DNA of 64,000 nucleotides from Cryobacterium ruanii (GCF_004404055.1 NZ_SOHK01000005.1:248001-312000), one strand, 5' to 3'. Positions 53,779-62,553 are shown, counted from the first letter of the stretch. Numbers and translations: made by a program. The notes: generated by a model not told the origin, from the letters alone.

Positions 53779-54706
53779 ATGCGTCGACGGCGTCGTCGCC
53801 GAGGAGTGCCGCTGTGAACGACTCCATCTGGGCGCGGAGTGCCCCGACAAGCGCCGCTACCGCCGGCAGCCGCAAGGACTCGCTACGCACGACCATCCAG
53901 TACGGCAGCCGCTCCTGAAACTCCTCGGGCAGCAGGCGCAGCAGATCTGCGTGCTGATCCGCCATGAAACATGGCAGAAAGCCGATTCCGGCGCCGGCCC
54001 GCGTACCCTCCACGTGCACGAACACGTTGGTGGAACTGAGCGACTCCCGCATCTGCGGCACCAAACGTCGCGGGGCGTCGAGGTCGTCGACCTGCAGCAT
54101 AGAATCCACGAAATAGACCAGCGGATGCTCCGTCAGTTCGGCAATGGTGGTCGGTGTGCCGTGCGACTGCAGGTAACGGCGAGAGGCGTACATGCCGAGG
54201 TTGTAGTAACCGAGCAGAATCGACTCTGCCCGGTGTACCTGCGGCTCTCCCACTACGACTTCGATATCCAGTCCGGAACGGTGCTGCAGTGCGCGCCGGG
54301 TGACGGTGACGATTTCGACCCGCAAGAGCGGATGCCGCCGCTGCAGGGCTGCCACGGCCGGGGCAGCAATGTAGGCGCTGAAGCCGTCAGTCGCCGACAT
54401 ACGCACGACGCCGGAGAGCTTCTGGGCTTCAGCGTCGGAGCCGCGAAGCAGACTGACGGCGGATTCCACCCCCTCCGCCGCGGTCCTGGCGCGTTGGCCG
54501 AGCTCGGTCAGCTCCCAGCCGCCCGGGGCGCGGGCCAGCAGCCGCCCGTCGAGGGCCTTTTCGAGGGCGGCGATTCGCCGGGACACGGTGGTGTGGTTGA
54601 GCCCCAGGCTTTCCGCTGCGGTCGTGAATCGGCCGGTGCGGGCGACGGCCAGAAAGATGAGGAGATCATCGGGAGTGGGCGCGGTACCGGCCAACGGAAA
54701 GGTCAT
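53759..54706 (-). CDS. LysR-family transcriptional regulator
   Basis: The 315-residue protein has an N-terminal HTH (FLAVARTGRFTTAAESLGLNHTTVSRRIAALEKALDGRLL) and a LysR substrate-binding domain. ATG 54706 is chosen; GTG 54724 is an alternative and neither has a strong ribosome site. It is divergent from an MHS transporter and hydroxybutyrate dehydrogenase, which it probably controls. A TGTGCACA palindrome lies at 54716-54723. Its stop codon arises inside a tandem repeat, so the C-terminal residues (DASPANQT) are partly repeat-derived. Confidence 0.9.
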   Translation of the reverse strand: MTFPLAGTAPTPDDLLIFLAVARTGRFTTAAESLGLNHTTVSRRIAALEKALDGRLLARAPGGWELTELGQRARTAAEGVESAVSLLRGSDAEAQKLSGVVRMSATDGFSAYIAAPAVAALQRRHPLLRVEIVTVTRRALQHRSGLDIEVVVGEPQVHRAESILLGYYNLGMYASRRYLQSHGTPTTIAELTEHPLVYFVDSMLQVDDLDAPRRLVPQMRESLSSTNVFVHVEGTRAGAGIGFLPCFMADQHADLLRLLPEEFQERLPYWMVVRSESLRLPAVAALVGALRAQMESFTAALLGDDAVDASPANQT

Positions 54707-54865
54707 ATCTGCAATTGTGCACACGCGCTCTGTTTTTTTGGTTCTTGTTGCCCGCCAGCCGTGCGTGAATACTCAGTCAGGTCGTGCTTTTGTTGAGCGA
54801 CGGATCACTTTCCGCACATCTCTCAGGCCAGGTACGTGTCATCGACGACACAAAGGAGACAGACA

Positions 54866-56272
54866 ATGAGTGTCAACCAACGCGTTGGAGCTGCCAGTTC
54901 CGGTAAAACCACTCGCCCGACCGGCAGCGAATCCGAAAAATCCGGCCTCAAGAAGATCGTCGCCGCCTCCATGGTCGGAACGGTCGTAGAGTGGTACGAA
55001 TTCTTCTTGTACGCCACCGCCGCGAGTCTGGTCTTCGGCACGGTTTTCTTTCCAAACGCCGGCAGCGAACTCGACGGCATCATCGCTGCCTTCCTCACCT
55101 ACGCGGTGGGATTCATCGCCCGACCCCTCGGTGGCATCGTCTTCGGCCAGATCGGTGACAAACTCGGGCGCAAGCACACCCTGCAGGTGACGATCATCAT
55201 GGTCGGTGTCGCCACCTTCCTCATGGGCTGCCTGCCCGGCTTCGACACCATCGGCTACTGGGCGCCCGCCTTGCTCGTGGCCCTCCGCTTCATTCAGGGT
55301 TTCGCGGTCGGTGGTGAATGGGGCGGCGCCGTTCTGCTCGTCGCCGAGCACAGCCCGAACGCGTCGCGTGGATTCTGGTCGAGCTGGCCACAGGCCGCCG
55401 TTCCGGTGGGGAACCTGCTCGCCACCCTCGTGCTTTTGACCATGACGTGGGTACTGCCGCCCGAGCAGTTCCTGAGCTGGGGTTGGCGGGTCGCGTTCTG
55501 GCTCTCCGCGGTCATTGTCGTGATCGGCTATTACATCCGCACCCACGTCAGTGAAGCCCCGATCTTCCTCGAGGCCCGCGCCCAGGTCGAGGCCGAGAAG
55601 ACCGTCAACTACGGCGTGCTCGAGGTCGTGAAGAAGTACCCCAAAGGAATTCTCGGAGCCATGGGCCTGCGTTTCGCCGAAAATATTTTGTACTACATCA
55701 TTGTGAGTTTCTCGATCGTCTACCTGAAGACGGTGCACGAGTATGACACCGGCCAGCTGCTGATCGCCCTGCTCATCGCCCACGTCGTGCACTTCATCGT
55801 GATCCCACAGGTCGGCCGGCTGTCCGACCGTCTTGGCCGTAAGCCCGTCTACTTGGCCGGTGCCGTGCTCGGTGCCAGCTGGGCGTTCTTCGCCTTCCCC
55901 ATGTTCGACACCCTGAACCCTGTGCTCATTATTCTCGCCGTCACGGTCGGGCTCTGCTTCCACGCCCTGATGTACGCTGGTCAGCCCGCGATCATGAGCG
56001 AAATGTTCCCGACCCGCATGCGCTACTCGGGTGTATCGCTCGGCTACCAGGTCACGTCGATCCTGGCCGGGTCGATGGCCCCGATCATCGCCGCCGCACT
56101 GCTGCAGCAGTACAACACCTGGATTCCCGTCGCGATCTACATCATGATCGCCTGCGCCATCACGGTTGTCGCGGTGGTCACCCTGAAGGAGACCAAGGGA
56201 ACGTCGCTGCGCGAGGTCGACGCCGTGGACGCTCGCAAGCACGGGCTGGAGCCCGTGGGTACCGGCAACTGA
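54866..56272 (+). CDS. MHS-family (metabolite:H+ symporter) MFS transporter
   Basis: The 468-residue protein starts at ATG 54866 behind AAGGAG. It has 12 predicted helices with VVEWYEFFLYATAASLVFG in helix 1, the MFS loop GQIGDKLGRKHTL, and RFIQGFAVGGEWGGAVLLVAEH, typical of the ShiA/KgtP/ProP group. These import organic acids or osmolytes with protons. The following gene is a 3-hydroxybutyrate dehydrogenase homologue, so import of 3-hydroxybutyrate or a similar acid is inferred. Confidence 0.93.
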   Translation: MSVNQRVGAASSGKTTRPTGSESEKSGLKKIVAASMVGTVVEWYEFFLYATAASLVFGTVFFPNAGSELDGIIAAFLTYAVGFIARPLGGIVFGQIGDKLGRKHTLQVTIIMVGVATFLMGCLPGFDTIGYWAPALLVALRFIQGFAVGGEWGGAVLLVAEHSPNASRGFWSSWPQAAVPVGNLLATLVLLTMTWVLPPEQFLSWGWRVAFWLSAVIVVIGYYIRTHVSEAPIFLEARAQVEAEKTVNYGVLEVVKKYPKGILGAMGLRFAENILYYIIVSFSIVYLKTVHEYDTGQLLIALLIAHVVHFIVIPQVGRLSDRLGRKPVYLAGAVLGASWAFFAFPMFDTLNPVLIILAVTVGLCFHALMYAGQPAIMSEMFPTRMRYSGVSLGYQVTSILAGSMAPIIAAALLQQYNTWIPVAIYIMIACAITVVAVVTLKETKGTSLREVDAVDARKHGLEPVGTGN

Positions 56273-56299
56273 CCCGGCTCGAGCAACCCGGATCGCACG

Positions 56300-56328
56300 A
56301 GGCGGGGTGCCGATGGCACCCCGCCTTT
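56300..56328 (+). terminator. Hairpin between transporter and dehydrogenase genes
   Basis: GGCGGGGTGCC (56301-56311) and GGCACCCCGCC (56315-56325) form a perfect 11-bp stem around GAT, followed by TTT. It lies 28 bp after the transporter stop. It may terminate part of the transcripts or protect the upstream message. Confidence 0.75.
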
Positions 56329-56370
56329 CGCCGACCTGCCCCGCAGCAATCGCGCAACCGAAGGAACACC

Positions 56371-57201
56371 ATGACTGATCTCACCGACGCCGCCAGCGTC
56401 AACACCGTATCTGCCAGCACCACGCCGGTCCGAACCGCCGAGCAGTCCCTCGCCGGGCGTCGCGCCCTCGTCACCGGCGGTGCGAGCGGCATCGGCGCCG
56501 CCGTTGTTCGGGCGCTCGCCACCCGCGGCGCGCACGTCGTCATCGCCGACGTTGACACCCTGGGCGCTACCGCCCTGGCCGAGGAAGTCGGCGGGTCGAT
56601 CTGGGCTGTCAACCTGATGGACACCGACGCCCTGACCGACGACACGCTCGCCACCGCTCTTGGCGGCGTCGACATCCTGGTCAATAACGCCGGAATCCAG
56701 CGAATCAATCCGATCCAGGACTTCAAGCCGGCCGACTTTCACAACATTCTCACCCTCATGCTCGAGGCGCCGTTCCTGCTGATCCGGGCGGTACTGCCGC
56801 AGATGTACGCCGCGAACTTCGGGCGCATCATCAACGTGTCGTCGGTGCACGGCATTCGCGCCTCGCCGTTCAAGAGCGCCTACGTATCGGCCAAGCACGG
56901 GCTCGAAGGCCTGTCCAAGGTCACAGCCCTCGAGGGCGGCGCGCATGGGGTCACGAGCAACTGTGTTGCTCCCGGCTATGTGCGCACGCCCCTGGTCGAG
57001 AAGCAGATCACCGATCAGGCACTCGTCCACGGAATTCCGGAATCAGAGGTGCTCAGCCAGATCATGCTCACCGAGAGTGCGATCAAACGACTGGTCGAAC
57101 CGGAAGAGGTCGGCTCGCTCGTGGCCTGGCTCGCCTCAAACGATGCTGCGATGGTCACTGGGGCGAGCTACACGATGGACGGCGGCTGGTCGGCCCGCTG
57201 A
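56371..57201 (+). CDS. 3-hydroxybutyrate dehydrogenase-like SDR
   Basis: The 276-residue SDR has VTGGASGIG, LVNNAGIQ, SSVHGIRASPFKSAYVSAKHG (catalytic Ser, Tyr and Lys) and GYVRTPLVEKQITDQALVHGIPE, the latter two strongly reminiscent of BdhA-type D-3-hydroxybutyrate dehydrogenases. It would oxidise 3-hydroxybutyrate to acetoacetate with NAD. Residues 1-25 are an extra Ser/Thr-rich stretch; an internal start is possible. The upstream transporter and LysR gene support an uptake-and-oxidation unit. Confidence 0.85.
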   Translation: MTDLTDAASVNTVSASTTPVRTAEQSLAGRRALVTGGASGIGAAVVRALATRGAHVVIADVDTLGATALAEEVGGSIWAVNLMDTDALTDDTLATALGGVDILVNNAGIQRINPIQDFKPADFHNILTLMLEAPFLLIRAVLPQMYAANFGRIINVSSVHGIRASPFKSAYVSAKHGLEGLSKVTALEGGAHGVTSNCVAPGYVRTPLVEKQITDQALVHGIPESEVLSQIMLTESAIKRLVEPEEVGSLVAWLASNDAAMVTGASYTMDGGWSAR

Positions 57202-57246
57202 TCCCGGAGCCGGGCGGCCACGCCGGGAGGTGACGGATCATCGCAA

Positions 57247-57294
57247 CGGATGCCCCGGCATCCGCTGCCACCATTGTTTCTCTTGGGTTTTTTT
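57247..57294 (+). terminator. Possible weak terminator after the dehydrogenase
   Basis: CGGATGCC and GGCATCCG (57247-57264) form an 8-bp palindrome with almost no loop, and a run of seven T lies 23 bp later (57288-57294). The spacing is not canonical, so the call is tentative. Confidence 0.3.
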
Positions 57295-57369
57295 GCTGTT
57301 CAAGGGACCAAAAAACAAGCCCTGTGAGTAGATCCGACGAAGATTTGTAAATGAGGCCATCATGCGGGG

Positions 57370-58602
57370 ATGACCGAAGCCGTTCGTATCATCACAGACC
57401 AGGTACGCCAGCGAGTGCGCCGCGAGGGCGTCGACCTCGCGGCCAACAACGCGTTGGTCGAGCAGTACGTGCGCGAAGAACTGAGACGCTACAGCGAGCG
57501 GGCGCTCGGCGGGAGTGCTCCGATGATCGCCGACGAGCACCAGGCCGCCCGCGAGGTCGTGGCCGCGCTCACCGGTTTCGGCGTTCTGCAGCCGTTTCTC
57601 GACGACCCTGAGATCGAAGAAATCTGGATCAACGGCCCGGCCCGGGTGTTCGTAGCTCGAGACGGGGTGCCCGAGCTGACCACGCTGCTGCTCGGCGAAC
57701 AAGACGTACGTGATCTGGTCGAGCGGATGTTGCAGGCTTCCGGTCGCCGGGTCGACCTGTCATCGCCCTTCGTCGACGCCTCGCTGCCCGACGGTTCCCG
57801 GCTGCACGTGGTGATTCCCGACATCACGCGCAAGCACTGGGCGGTGAATGTTCGCAAGTTTACCCGGCGAATCCGCGACCTGAACCAGCTCGTCGGCCTC
57901 GGCGCGCTCACCCAGCAGGCGGCCGATTTTCTGCGGATCTGCGTGCTCGGCGGTCAGAACATTCTGGTCTCGGGTGCCACTCAAACCGGCAAGACCACGA
58001 TGCTGAACGCCCTGCTCTCGTCGACGCGGCCGGGTGAACGCATCGTGACGGTAGAGGAGACGTTCGAACTCGACCTGTCGGCCCGCGACGTGGTTGCGAT
58101 GCAGTGCCGGCAGCCGAGCCTCGAGGGCACGGGGGAGATCACCCTGCGCCGGCTGATCAAAGAGTCCCTGCGCATGCGGCCCGACCGGCTCGTGGTCGGC
58201 GAGGTGCGCGAGGCGGAAAGTCTCGACCTTCTCATCGCCCTGAACAGCGGGCTGCCCGGCATGTGCTCGATTCACGCCAACAGTGCCAGGGATGCGCTCG
58301 CGAAGCTCTCGACGCTGCCGCTGCTGGCCGGACGCAATATCGATTCGTCGTTCGTGCTGCCAACGGTGGCGGGCTGTATCGACATCGTGGTTCACTGCGA
58401 GATCGATCGGCACGGCCGCCGGCGCGTCACCGAGATAATCGCACCGAGCGGGCAGCTTTCGGGCTCCACCATCGAGGCGAGCCCTCTGTTCCTGTCCCCG
58501 CATGGCTTTCTCGAACCGACCGGCTCGCACCCCACCAAGCTCGCCAAGTTTCGTGCGGCCGGCGTCGATCCGGTGCCGGTGCTGCGGCAGGGGGCCGCAT
58601 GA
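57370..58602 (+). CDS. tadA: Tad/Flp pilus secretion ATPase (TadA/CpaF)
   Basis: The 410-residue secretion ATPase has Walker A GATQTGKTT (202-210), Asp-box VTVEETFELDL, Walker B region RMRPDRLVVGEVREAE and SIHANSARDALAKL. The N-terminal domain has IEEIWINGPARVFV. It powers pilus assembly in the membrane. It corresponds to Rv3659c in the mycobacterial layout. The ssd/CpaE gene that usually precedes it is absent. The stop overlaps tadB (ATGA). Confidence 0.93.
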   Translation: MTEAVRIITDQVRQRVRREGVDLAANNALVEQYVREELRRYSERALGGSAPMIADEHQAAREVVAALTGFGVLQPFLDDPEIEEIWINGPARVFVARDGVPELTTLLLGEQDVRDLVERMLQASGRRVDLSSPFVDASLPDGSRLHVVIPDITRKHWAVNVRKFTRRIRDLNQLVGLGALTQQAADFLRICVLGGQNILVSGATQTGKTTMLNALLSSTRPGERIVTVEETFELDLSARDVVAMQCRQPSLEGTGEITLRRLIKESLRMRPDRLVVGEVREAESLDLLIALNSGLPGMCSIHANSARDALAKLSTLPLLAGRNIDSSFVLPTVAGCIDIVVHCEIDRHGRRRVTEIIAPSGQLSGSTIEASPLFLSPHGFLEPTGSHPTKLAKFRAAGVDPVPVLRQGAA

Positions 58603-59456
58603 CTCTCGTGCTGGGGTGCCTGCTCGGAAGCGGGCTGGTGCTGGTGCTGGCACCGTTCCTCTGGCCGGCGAATTCCGCAGCCAAGCGTTCCGGAGTGGGA
58701 GAGCGGATGCGGATGCGCCTGGTTCAGGGCGGGCTCGCAGCGGTACCCGCGCCGGCGTTTCTGGCACTGTCGGCGATCGTGGGGGTGGCATCCGCTGCCC
58801 TCGTGCACGGGATATTCGCGGTTCTCGCGCTCAGTGCCGTTGCCGGGCTGGCCGGGCTGTTGCTGCCGTGGCTGATCGTGTCGTGGCGGGCGGCGGCGCG
58901 GCGTCGGGCTAATCGCACGGTCTGGCCCGACGTCGTCGATCACCTGGTGTCGGCGCTGCGTTCCGGGCTGGCGTTGCCCGACAGCGTGAGCAGCCTCGCC
59001 CAGGCCGGACCAGTCGCGACCCGTACTGCGTTCGCTAAGTTCGAGCGCGAATACCGGGCCACCGGCAACTTCAGCTACTGCGTAGACGAGCTCAAGTGTT
59101 CCCTCGCCGATCCGGTCGCCGATCGCATCCTGGAGACCCTGCGCATGGCGAGGGAGGTCGGCGGCAGCGACCTCACGGTCGTGCTGCGCAGCCTCGCGGC
59201 CTGGCTGCGACAGGATGCCGCGGTACGGCTCGAAGTGGAAGCCCGCCAGTCGTGGGTCGTGAATGCGGCCCGCCTGGGCGTCGCGGCGCCGTGGATTATT
59301 CTGGTTCTACTCGCCTCGCGACCTGAAGCGGCCATCGCCTACAACTCGCCGGGCGGCGTCATCGTGATCGCGAGTGGCCTCACGCTGTCGATCATCGCGT
59401 ATCGCGTCATGATCGCCCTCGGTCGCCTTCCGGACGAACGCCGGTGGTTCTCGTGA
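58599..59456 (+). CDS. tadB: Tad pilus inner-membrane platform protein TadB
   Basis: The 285-residue protein starts at ATG 58599, overlapping tadA by 4 bp. It has N-terminal membrane helices, then a GspF-type domain (WPDVVDHLVSALRSGLALPDSVSSLAQAGP; AREVGGSDLTVVLRSLAAWLRQDAAVRLEVEARQSW) and two C-terminal helices. It forms half of the platform that the ATPase acts on. It matches Rv3658c by position. Confidence 0.9.
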   Translation: MTLVLGCLLGSGLVLVLAPFLWPANSAAKRSGVGERMRMRLVQGGLAAVPAPAFLALSAIVGVASAALVHGIFAVLALSAVAGLAGLLLPWLIVSWRAAARRRANRTVWPDVVDHLVSALRSGLALPDSVSSLAQAGPVATRTAFAKFEREYRATGNFSYCVDELKCSLADPVADRILETLRMAREVGGSDLTVVLRSLAAWLRQDAAVRLEVEARQSWVVNAARLGVAAPWIILVLLASRPEAAIAYNSPGGVIVIASGLTLSIIAYRVMIALGRLPDERRWFS

Positions 59457-59460
59457 ACTC

Positions 59461-60402
59461 GTGCGGCCGATGAACGCCGCGCTGGGCTGGGCTGTTCTGT
59501 GCGGGAGCGGCCTCGGCGTCGGGCTGTGGTCGCTCGTGAGCCTGACTCCGCGGCTGAGCCGGCCCCGCCTGATCGACCGGGTGGCACCGTACGTCCTCGA
59601 TATTTCCCCGGAAGCGCGCCGCATCATGGCCCGGCGTACGGTGAACCCGATTCCTGTTCTGGGCTGCCTGTTTGCGCCGCTGTTCGGAGTGCTCACCCGG
59701 GGGTTGTCGAGCCTTCTCGGTGGCAGTGACACCGTTGCGCGGCGCCTGCACCAGTCCGGATCGGTGCAGACGGTCCTGGAGTTTCGCTCGGTGCAGCTCG
59801 TCTGGGTATTGCTGGCCTTCGCTACCGCAACCGTGATCACCATTGTGGCCCTGCCCGAGCTTCTGTTGCCCGCCCGACTTTCGCTGCCGTTCGTGGCCGC
59901 GGTCGGCGGCGCCATGCTGCGGGATTGGCTGCTCCGGCGGGCCGCGGCCGCGCGGCTGGCGCGCATGCGCAGCGAGCTACCGACCATTCTCGAATTCCTC
60001 ACCCTCTCGCTGTCGGCCGGGGAGGGCATCCTGGATTCGATCAGGCGCGTGTCGCGCACGAGTTCGGGGGAGTTGTCGCGGGAATTTGCCGGGGTGGTCG
60101 CTGAGGTACACACCGGGGTTCCGATCGGAACAGCATTGCAATCACTGTCGCGGAGCATCCAGTTGCCGGAGCTGACCCGGTTCGTCGACCAGGTCACCGG
60201 CGCACTGGACCGCGGGTCGCCGCTTGCCGAGGTGCTTCGGGCGCAAGCGCAGGATTCCCGCGACCAGACCAAGCGCACGCTGCTCGAGCTGGCCGGCAAG
60301 AAAGAAGTCGCGATGCTGGTGCCGCTGGTTTTTTTGATTCTTCCGATGACCGTTCTATTCGCTGTCTTCCCCGGGCTCGTTGTGCTCCAGGCCGGGTTTT
60401 GA
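59461..60402 (+). CDS. tadC: Tad pilus inner-membrane platform protein TadC
   Basis: The 313-residue protein (GTG 59461; ATG 59470 is an alternative) has the GspF-type core ELPTILEFLTLSLSAGEGILDSIRRVSRTSSGELSREF, then KRTLLELAGKKEVAMLVPLVFLILPMTVLFAVFPG, the usual TadC C-terminus. It pairs with TadB. It follows tadB by 4 bp. Confidence 0.92.
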   Translation: MRPMNAALGWAVLCGSGLGVGLWSLVSLTPRLSRPRLIDRVAPYVLDISPEARRIMARRTVNPIPVLGCLFAPLFGVLTRGLSSLLGGSDTVARRLHQSGSVQTVLEFRSVQLVWVLLAFATATVITIVALPELLLPARLSLPFVAAVGGAMLRDWLLRRAAAARLARMRSELPTILEFLTLSLSAGEGILDSIRRVSRTSSGELSREFAGVVAEVHTGVPIGTALQSLSRSIQLPELTRFVDQVTGALDRGSPLAEVLRAQAQDSRDQTKRTLLELAGKKEVAMLVPLVFLILPMTVLFAVFPGLVVLQAGF

Positions 60403-60442
60403 CGTTCCACCGAACCATCCACCCACAAGAAAAGAGAATGAC

Positions 60443-60619
60443 ATGACCCGAATCATGCTCCGCTTCAACCGCCTGCTCCGCGATGAACGGGGAGACGTGC
60501 CTGGCTGGGTGCTGATCACTCTGATGACGGCAGGTTTGGTTCTGATCATCTGGGGACTCGCCGGCCCAGCTCTCAGCGGGGTGTTCCAGCAGGCCATGGA
60601 CCGCGTCAGCAGTTTCTGA
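60443..60619 (+). CDS. Flp-type pilin-like small protein
   Basis: The 58-residue protein has RDERGDVPGWVLITLMTAGLVLIIWGLAGPALSGVF, one hydrophobic helix after a charged leader ending in Gly, as in actinobacterial Flp-like pilins (Rv3656c position). Cleavage would be expected before the helix. Its position between tadC and tadE supports the pilin role. No prepilin peptidase gene is visible in the window. Confidence 0.82.
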   Translation: MTRIMLRFNRLLRDERGDVPGWVLITLMTAGLVLIIWGLAGPALSGVFQQAMDRVSSF

Positions 60620-60628
60620 CCGGGCGGC

Positions 60629-61060
60629 ATGTACCAGCCCTGTAAGCGGATGCGCCGCCTCGCCTGGCTGCGCCCTCACCGGCTCAGCGGCGAGGTGGGC
60701 TCCGTCGTTGCTGAATTCGTCATGGTGGTGTCGTTGTTGACCTTTCTGACGCTCATGGTCATGCAACTTGCTCTCGCCCTGCACATTCGCAACACCGTGC
60801 TCGACGCCGCTGCCGAGGGGGCACGTTATGCCTCACTCGCGGACAGCAACTTGCCCGCGGGGGCCCAGCGCACGCGCGACCTGATCACGGCGGCCATCGG
60901 AGCGACCTTTGCCAGCGATGTCGTGGCGCAGCACGGAGTGAGTGCCGGATATCCCACCGTCGAAGTGCGGGTGATCGCACCGCTGCCTCTCATGGGATTG
61001 CTCGGCGCCCCGCGCGGATTGGAGGTGGTCGCTCATGCTGCCGTCGAAACGCTGGAGTAG
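60629..61060 (+). CDS. TadE-like pseudopilin
   Basis: The 143-residue protein has GEVGSVVAEFVMVVSLLTFLTLMVMQLALALHIRNTVLDAAAEGARYAS, the TadE motif with a Glu five residues into the helix region. It is a minor pilin or assembly factor of Tad systems, at the Rv3655c position. An internal ATG at 60650 is an alternative start. It overlaps the next gene by 26 bp. Confidence 0.88.
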   Translation: MYQPCKRMRRLAWLRPHRLSGEVGSVVAEFVMVVSLLTFLTLMVMQLALALHIRNTVLDAAAEGARYASLADSNLPAGAQRTRDLITAAIGATFASDVVAQHGVSAGYPTVEVRVIAPLPLMGLLGAPRGLEVVAHAAVETLE

Positions 61061-61493
61061 CCGTTCCGACTCGGGCTCGGCGTCGCTCGAATTCATCACG
61101 GCGGGCATGATCCTGCTGGTTCCCTTGGTCTACCTGGTCCTGGCGCTGTCGGCCTTGCAGGGTGGTGCGCTCGCCGTAGAGGGCGCCGCCCGGCAGGCGG
61201 CCCGGGTCTACGTGCAGTCTCCCGACGAAGCCACCGCCACCGCGCGGGCCCGCCGGGCAGTGGCGTTCGCGCTCGAGGACTACGGCCTCGACCCCGGTGA
61301 TGCCGAGGTACAGATCGAGTGCGCTGGTGGTGCGAGTCGGTGCCTGACCCGCCAGGGCCTCGTCACGGTCACGGTTCGCATCGGCATCGCACTGCCGCTG
61401 GTTCCCGACCTGCTCGCCCTGAACCAGAGCGCGAGTGTGCCGATGACGGCGGCGTCGACGCAGATCGTGTCCCGGTTTGGCGGCCTCGGATGA
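61035..61493 (+). CDS. TadE/TadF-like pseudopilin
   Basis: The 152-residue protein has SDSGSASLEFITAGMILLVPLVYLVLALSALQGGALAVEGAARQAARVYV, a second pilin-like helix, then a beta-rich outer domain with one Cys pair (ECAGGASRCL). It probably acts with the TadE-like protein. The start lies within the previous gene, and its stop overlaps the next start. Confidence 0.82.
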   Translation: MLPSKRWSSRSDSGSASLEFITAGMILLVPLVYLVLALSALQGGALAVEGAARQAARVYVQSPDEATATARARRAVAFALEDYGLDPGDAEVQIECAGGASRCLTRQGLVTVTVRIGIALPLVPDLLALNQSASVPMTAASTQIVSRFGGLG

Positions 61494-61936
61494 ACCGGCG
61501 CCCGCCGCACCCATCGAACGAGGACGGATCCACCCTGCTGCTCATTATTCTTTACGGCTTTCTGGCGCTGAGCCTCGTGCTCGTGGCACTGTCTGCCACC
61601 TCGCTCTATCTCGAAAACAAGCGGCTGCTGAGCCTGGCCGATGGGGCCTCGCTCGCCGGGTCCGAGGCCTTCACCCTGGGTGCGGTGCAGGTGGGCGTCG
61701 CCGGCCCACGCCCCCAACTGCGCTCGGATGACGTGTCGGCAGCAGTCGATGAGTACCTGCGCCTCGTCCCGCACGCATCATTCGAGGCGCTGTCGGTGAC
61801 GAGCGCGGCTTCCGCTGACGGGCAGAGCGCGTCGGTGACGCTGCGCTCGTGGTGGCGCCCACCCGTACTGACCCTCGTGGTGCCAGACGGTGTGCCGCTC
61901 GAGGTGACGGTGGTATCCAGGGCGGTGTTCCACTAG
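61490..61936 (+). CDS. TadG-N-terminal-like protein (Rv3654c-type)
   Basis: The 148-residue protein starts at ATG 61490, overlapping the previous stop. It has NEDGSTLLLIILYGFLALSLVLVALSATSLYLENKRLLSLADGASLAGSEAF, the N-terminal pattern of Flp-assembly TadG-related proteins, and a short outer domain. It ends the Tad operon. The job is not known precisely; presence at the cluster end matches mycobacteria. Confidence 0.8.
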   Translation: MNRRPPHPSNEDGSTLLLIILYGFLALSLVLVALSATSLYLENKRLLSLADGASLAGSEAFTLGAVQVGVAGPRPQLRSDDVSAAVDEYLRLVPHASFEALSVTSAASADGQSASVTLRSWWRPPVLTLVVPDGVPLEVTVVSRAVFH

Positions 61937-62199
61937 CCCGCTCCCGCGAGAGGGGAAGGGAGAAAGTCGCACTGGTAAACCCAGAATAAAAGCGTACTAT
62001 GCACACTTACGTAGTCGACAGAAAAGCCTCCTACCTCGTAGGGGGCTTCAGGTTTTTTGTACCGCAGTCGACAAGTTCCAGCCCCGGACCCCCGGTTGGG
62101 AGTGCCGGCGATCCCAATCGTCGTTCATCCGGGCTGGTCGCCGCCGGTTGACGTGGCCCAGGATGGCGGCTGAGAACCACCGAGATCGGCTGTGAAATC
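61937..62199. other. Intergenic region after the Tad operon
   Basis: No supported gene is visible in these 263 bases. The first half is AT-richer than its surroundings (61970-62010) and contains TACTAT, a possible -10 element. A strong terminator lies at 62024-62058, flanked by imperfect direct copies of GTAGTCGACA (62011-62020) and GCAGTCGACA (62064-62073). Confidence 0.4.
62024..62058 (+). terminator. Strong Rho-independent terminator
   Basis: AAGCCTCCTAC (62024-62034) pairs with GTAGGGGGCTT (62038-62048, one G-U pair) around a 3-nt loop, followed by CAGG and six T (62053-62058). It lies 88 bp after the last Tad gene and is the most canonical terminator in the window. Confidence 0.9.
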
Positions 62200-62469
62200 A
62201 TGGATGCATTACTGGACAATCAGATTGTCGAGCAGCTCGACTTCGAGTCTCTTTTGCCCTGCGAGGGCGTGCATCATGATCGCGGATTAAGCGGTCACGA
62301 TCCGGCCGAATCGGGCGGGTTCATGGTGATATCACCGTGCTGCGGTCCTAAGGTTATCCAGTGCTCCTCACGGGTTGACGCCATGCGCGTCTCCGGCGTG
62401 CTCTATTGCGGCGCCTGCCAGCACGAGCACCTGACAAGCGAATACCAGTTCGTTCCGCTGCAGCTGTAG
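62200..62469 (+). CDS. Small hypothetical protein with Cys pairs
   Basis: The 89-residue protein has no family that I recognise. It contains ISPCCGPKVIQC and LYCGACQHEHL, two cysteine clusters that could bind zinc or form disulfides, and an acidic N-terminus. It stands alone between the Tad terminator and the EamA exporter. The reading frame has normal codon choice but no strong ribosome site. A real gene is likely but not certain. Confidence 0.55.
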   Translation: MDALLDNQIVEQLDFESLLPCEGVHHDRGLSGHDPAESGGFMVISPCCGPKVIQCSSRVDAMRVSGVLYCGACQHEHLTSEYQFVPLQL

Positions 62470-62553
62470 GCGACCGCGCGCGAACGCATTCTCAGAGCGG
62501 ATGCCGCGGGCGGTACTGTCGAGGGGTGCCCTGACGGCGCCGACAGGAGCAGT

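Noticed and set aside
54716..54723. TGTGCACA palindrome as a LysR operator
   Set aside because: It is only eight bases, overlaps one possible LysR start codon and lacks the T-N11-A form expected of LysR sites. It is mentioned only with the gene.
54839..56242. A 467-codon open frame on the minus strand
   Set aside because: It lies exactly opposite the MHS transporter, has no ribosome site and reads as a His/Asp/Gly-rich antisense product. It is a high-GC shadow frame.
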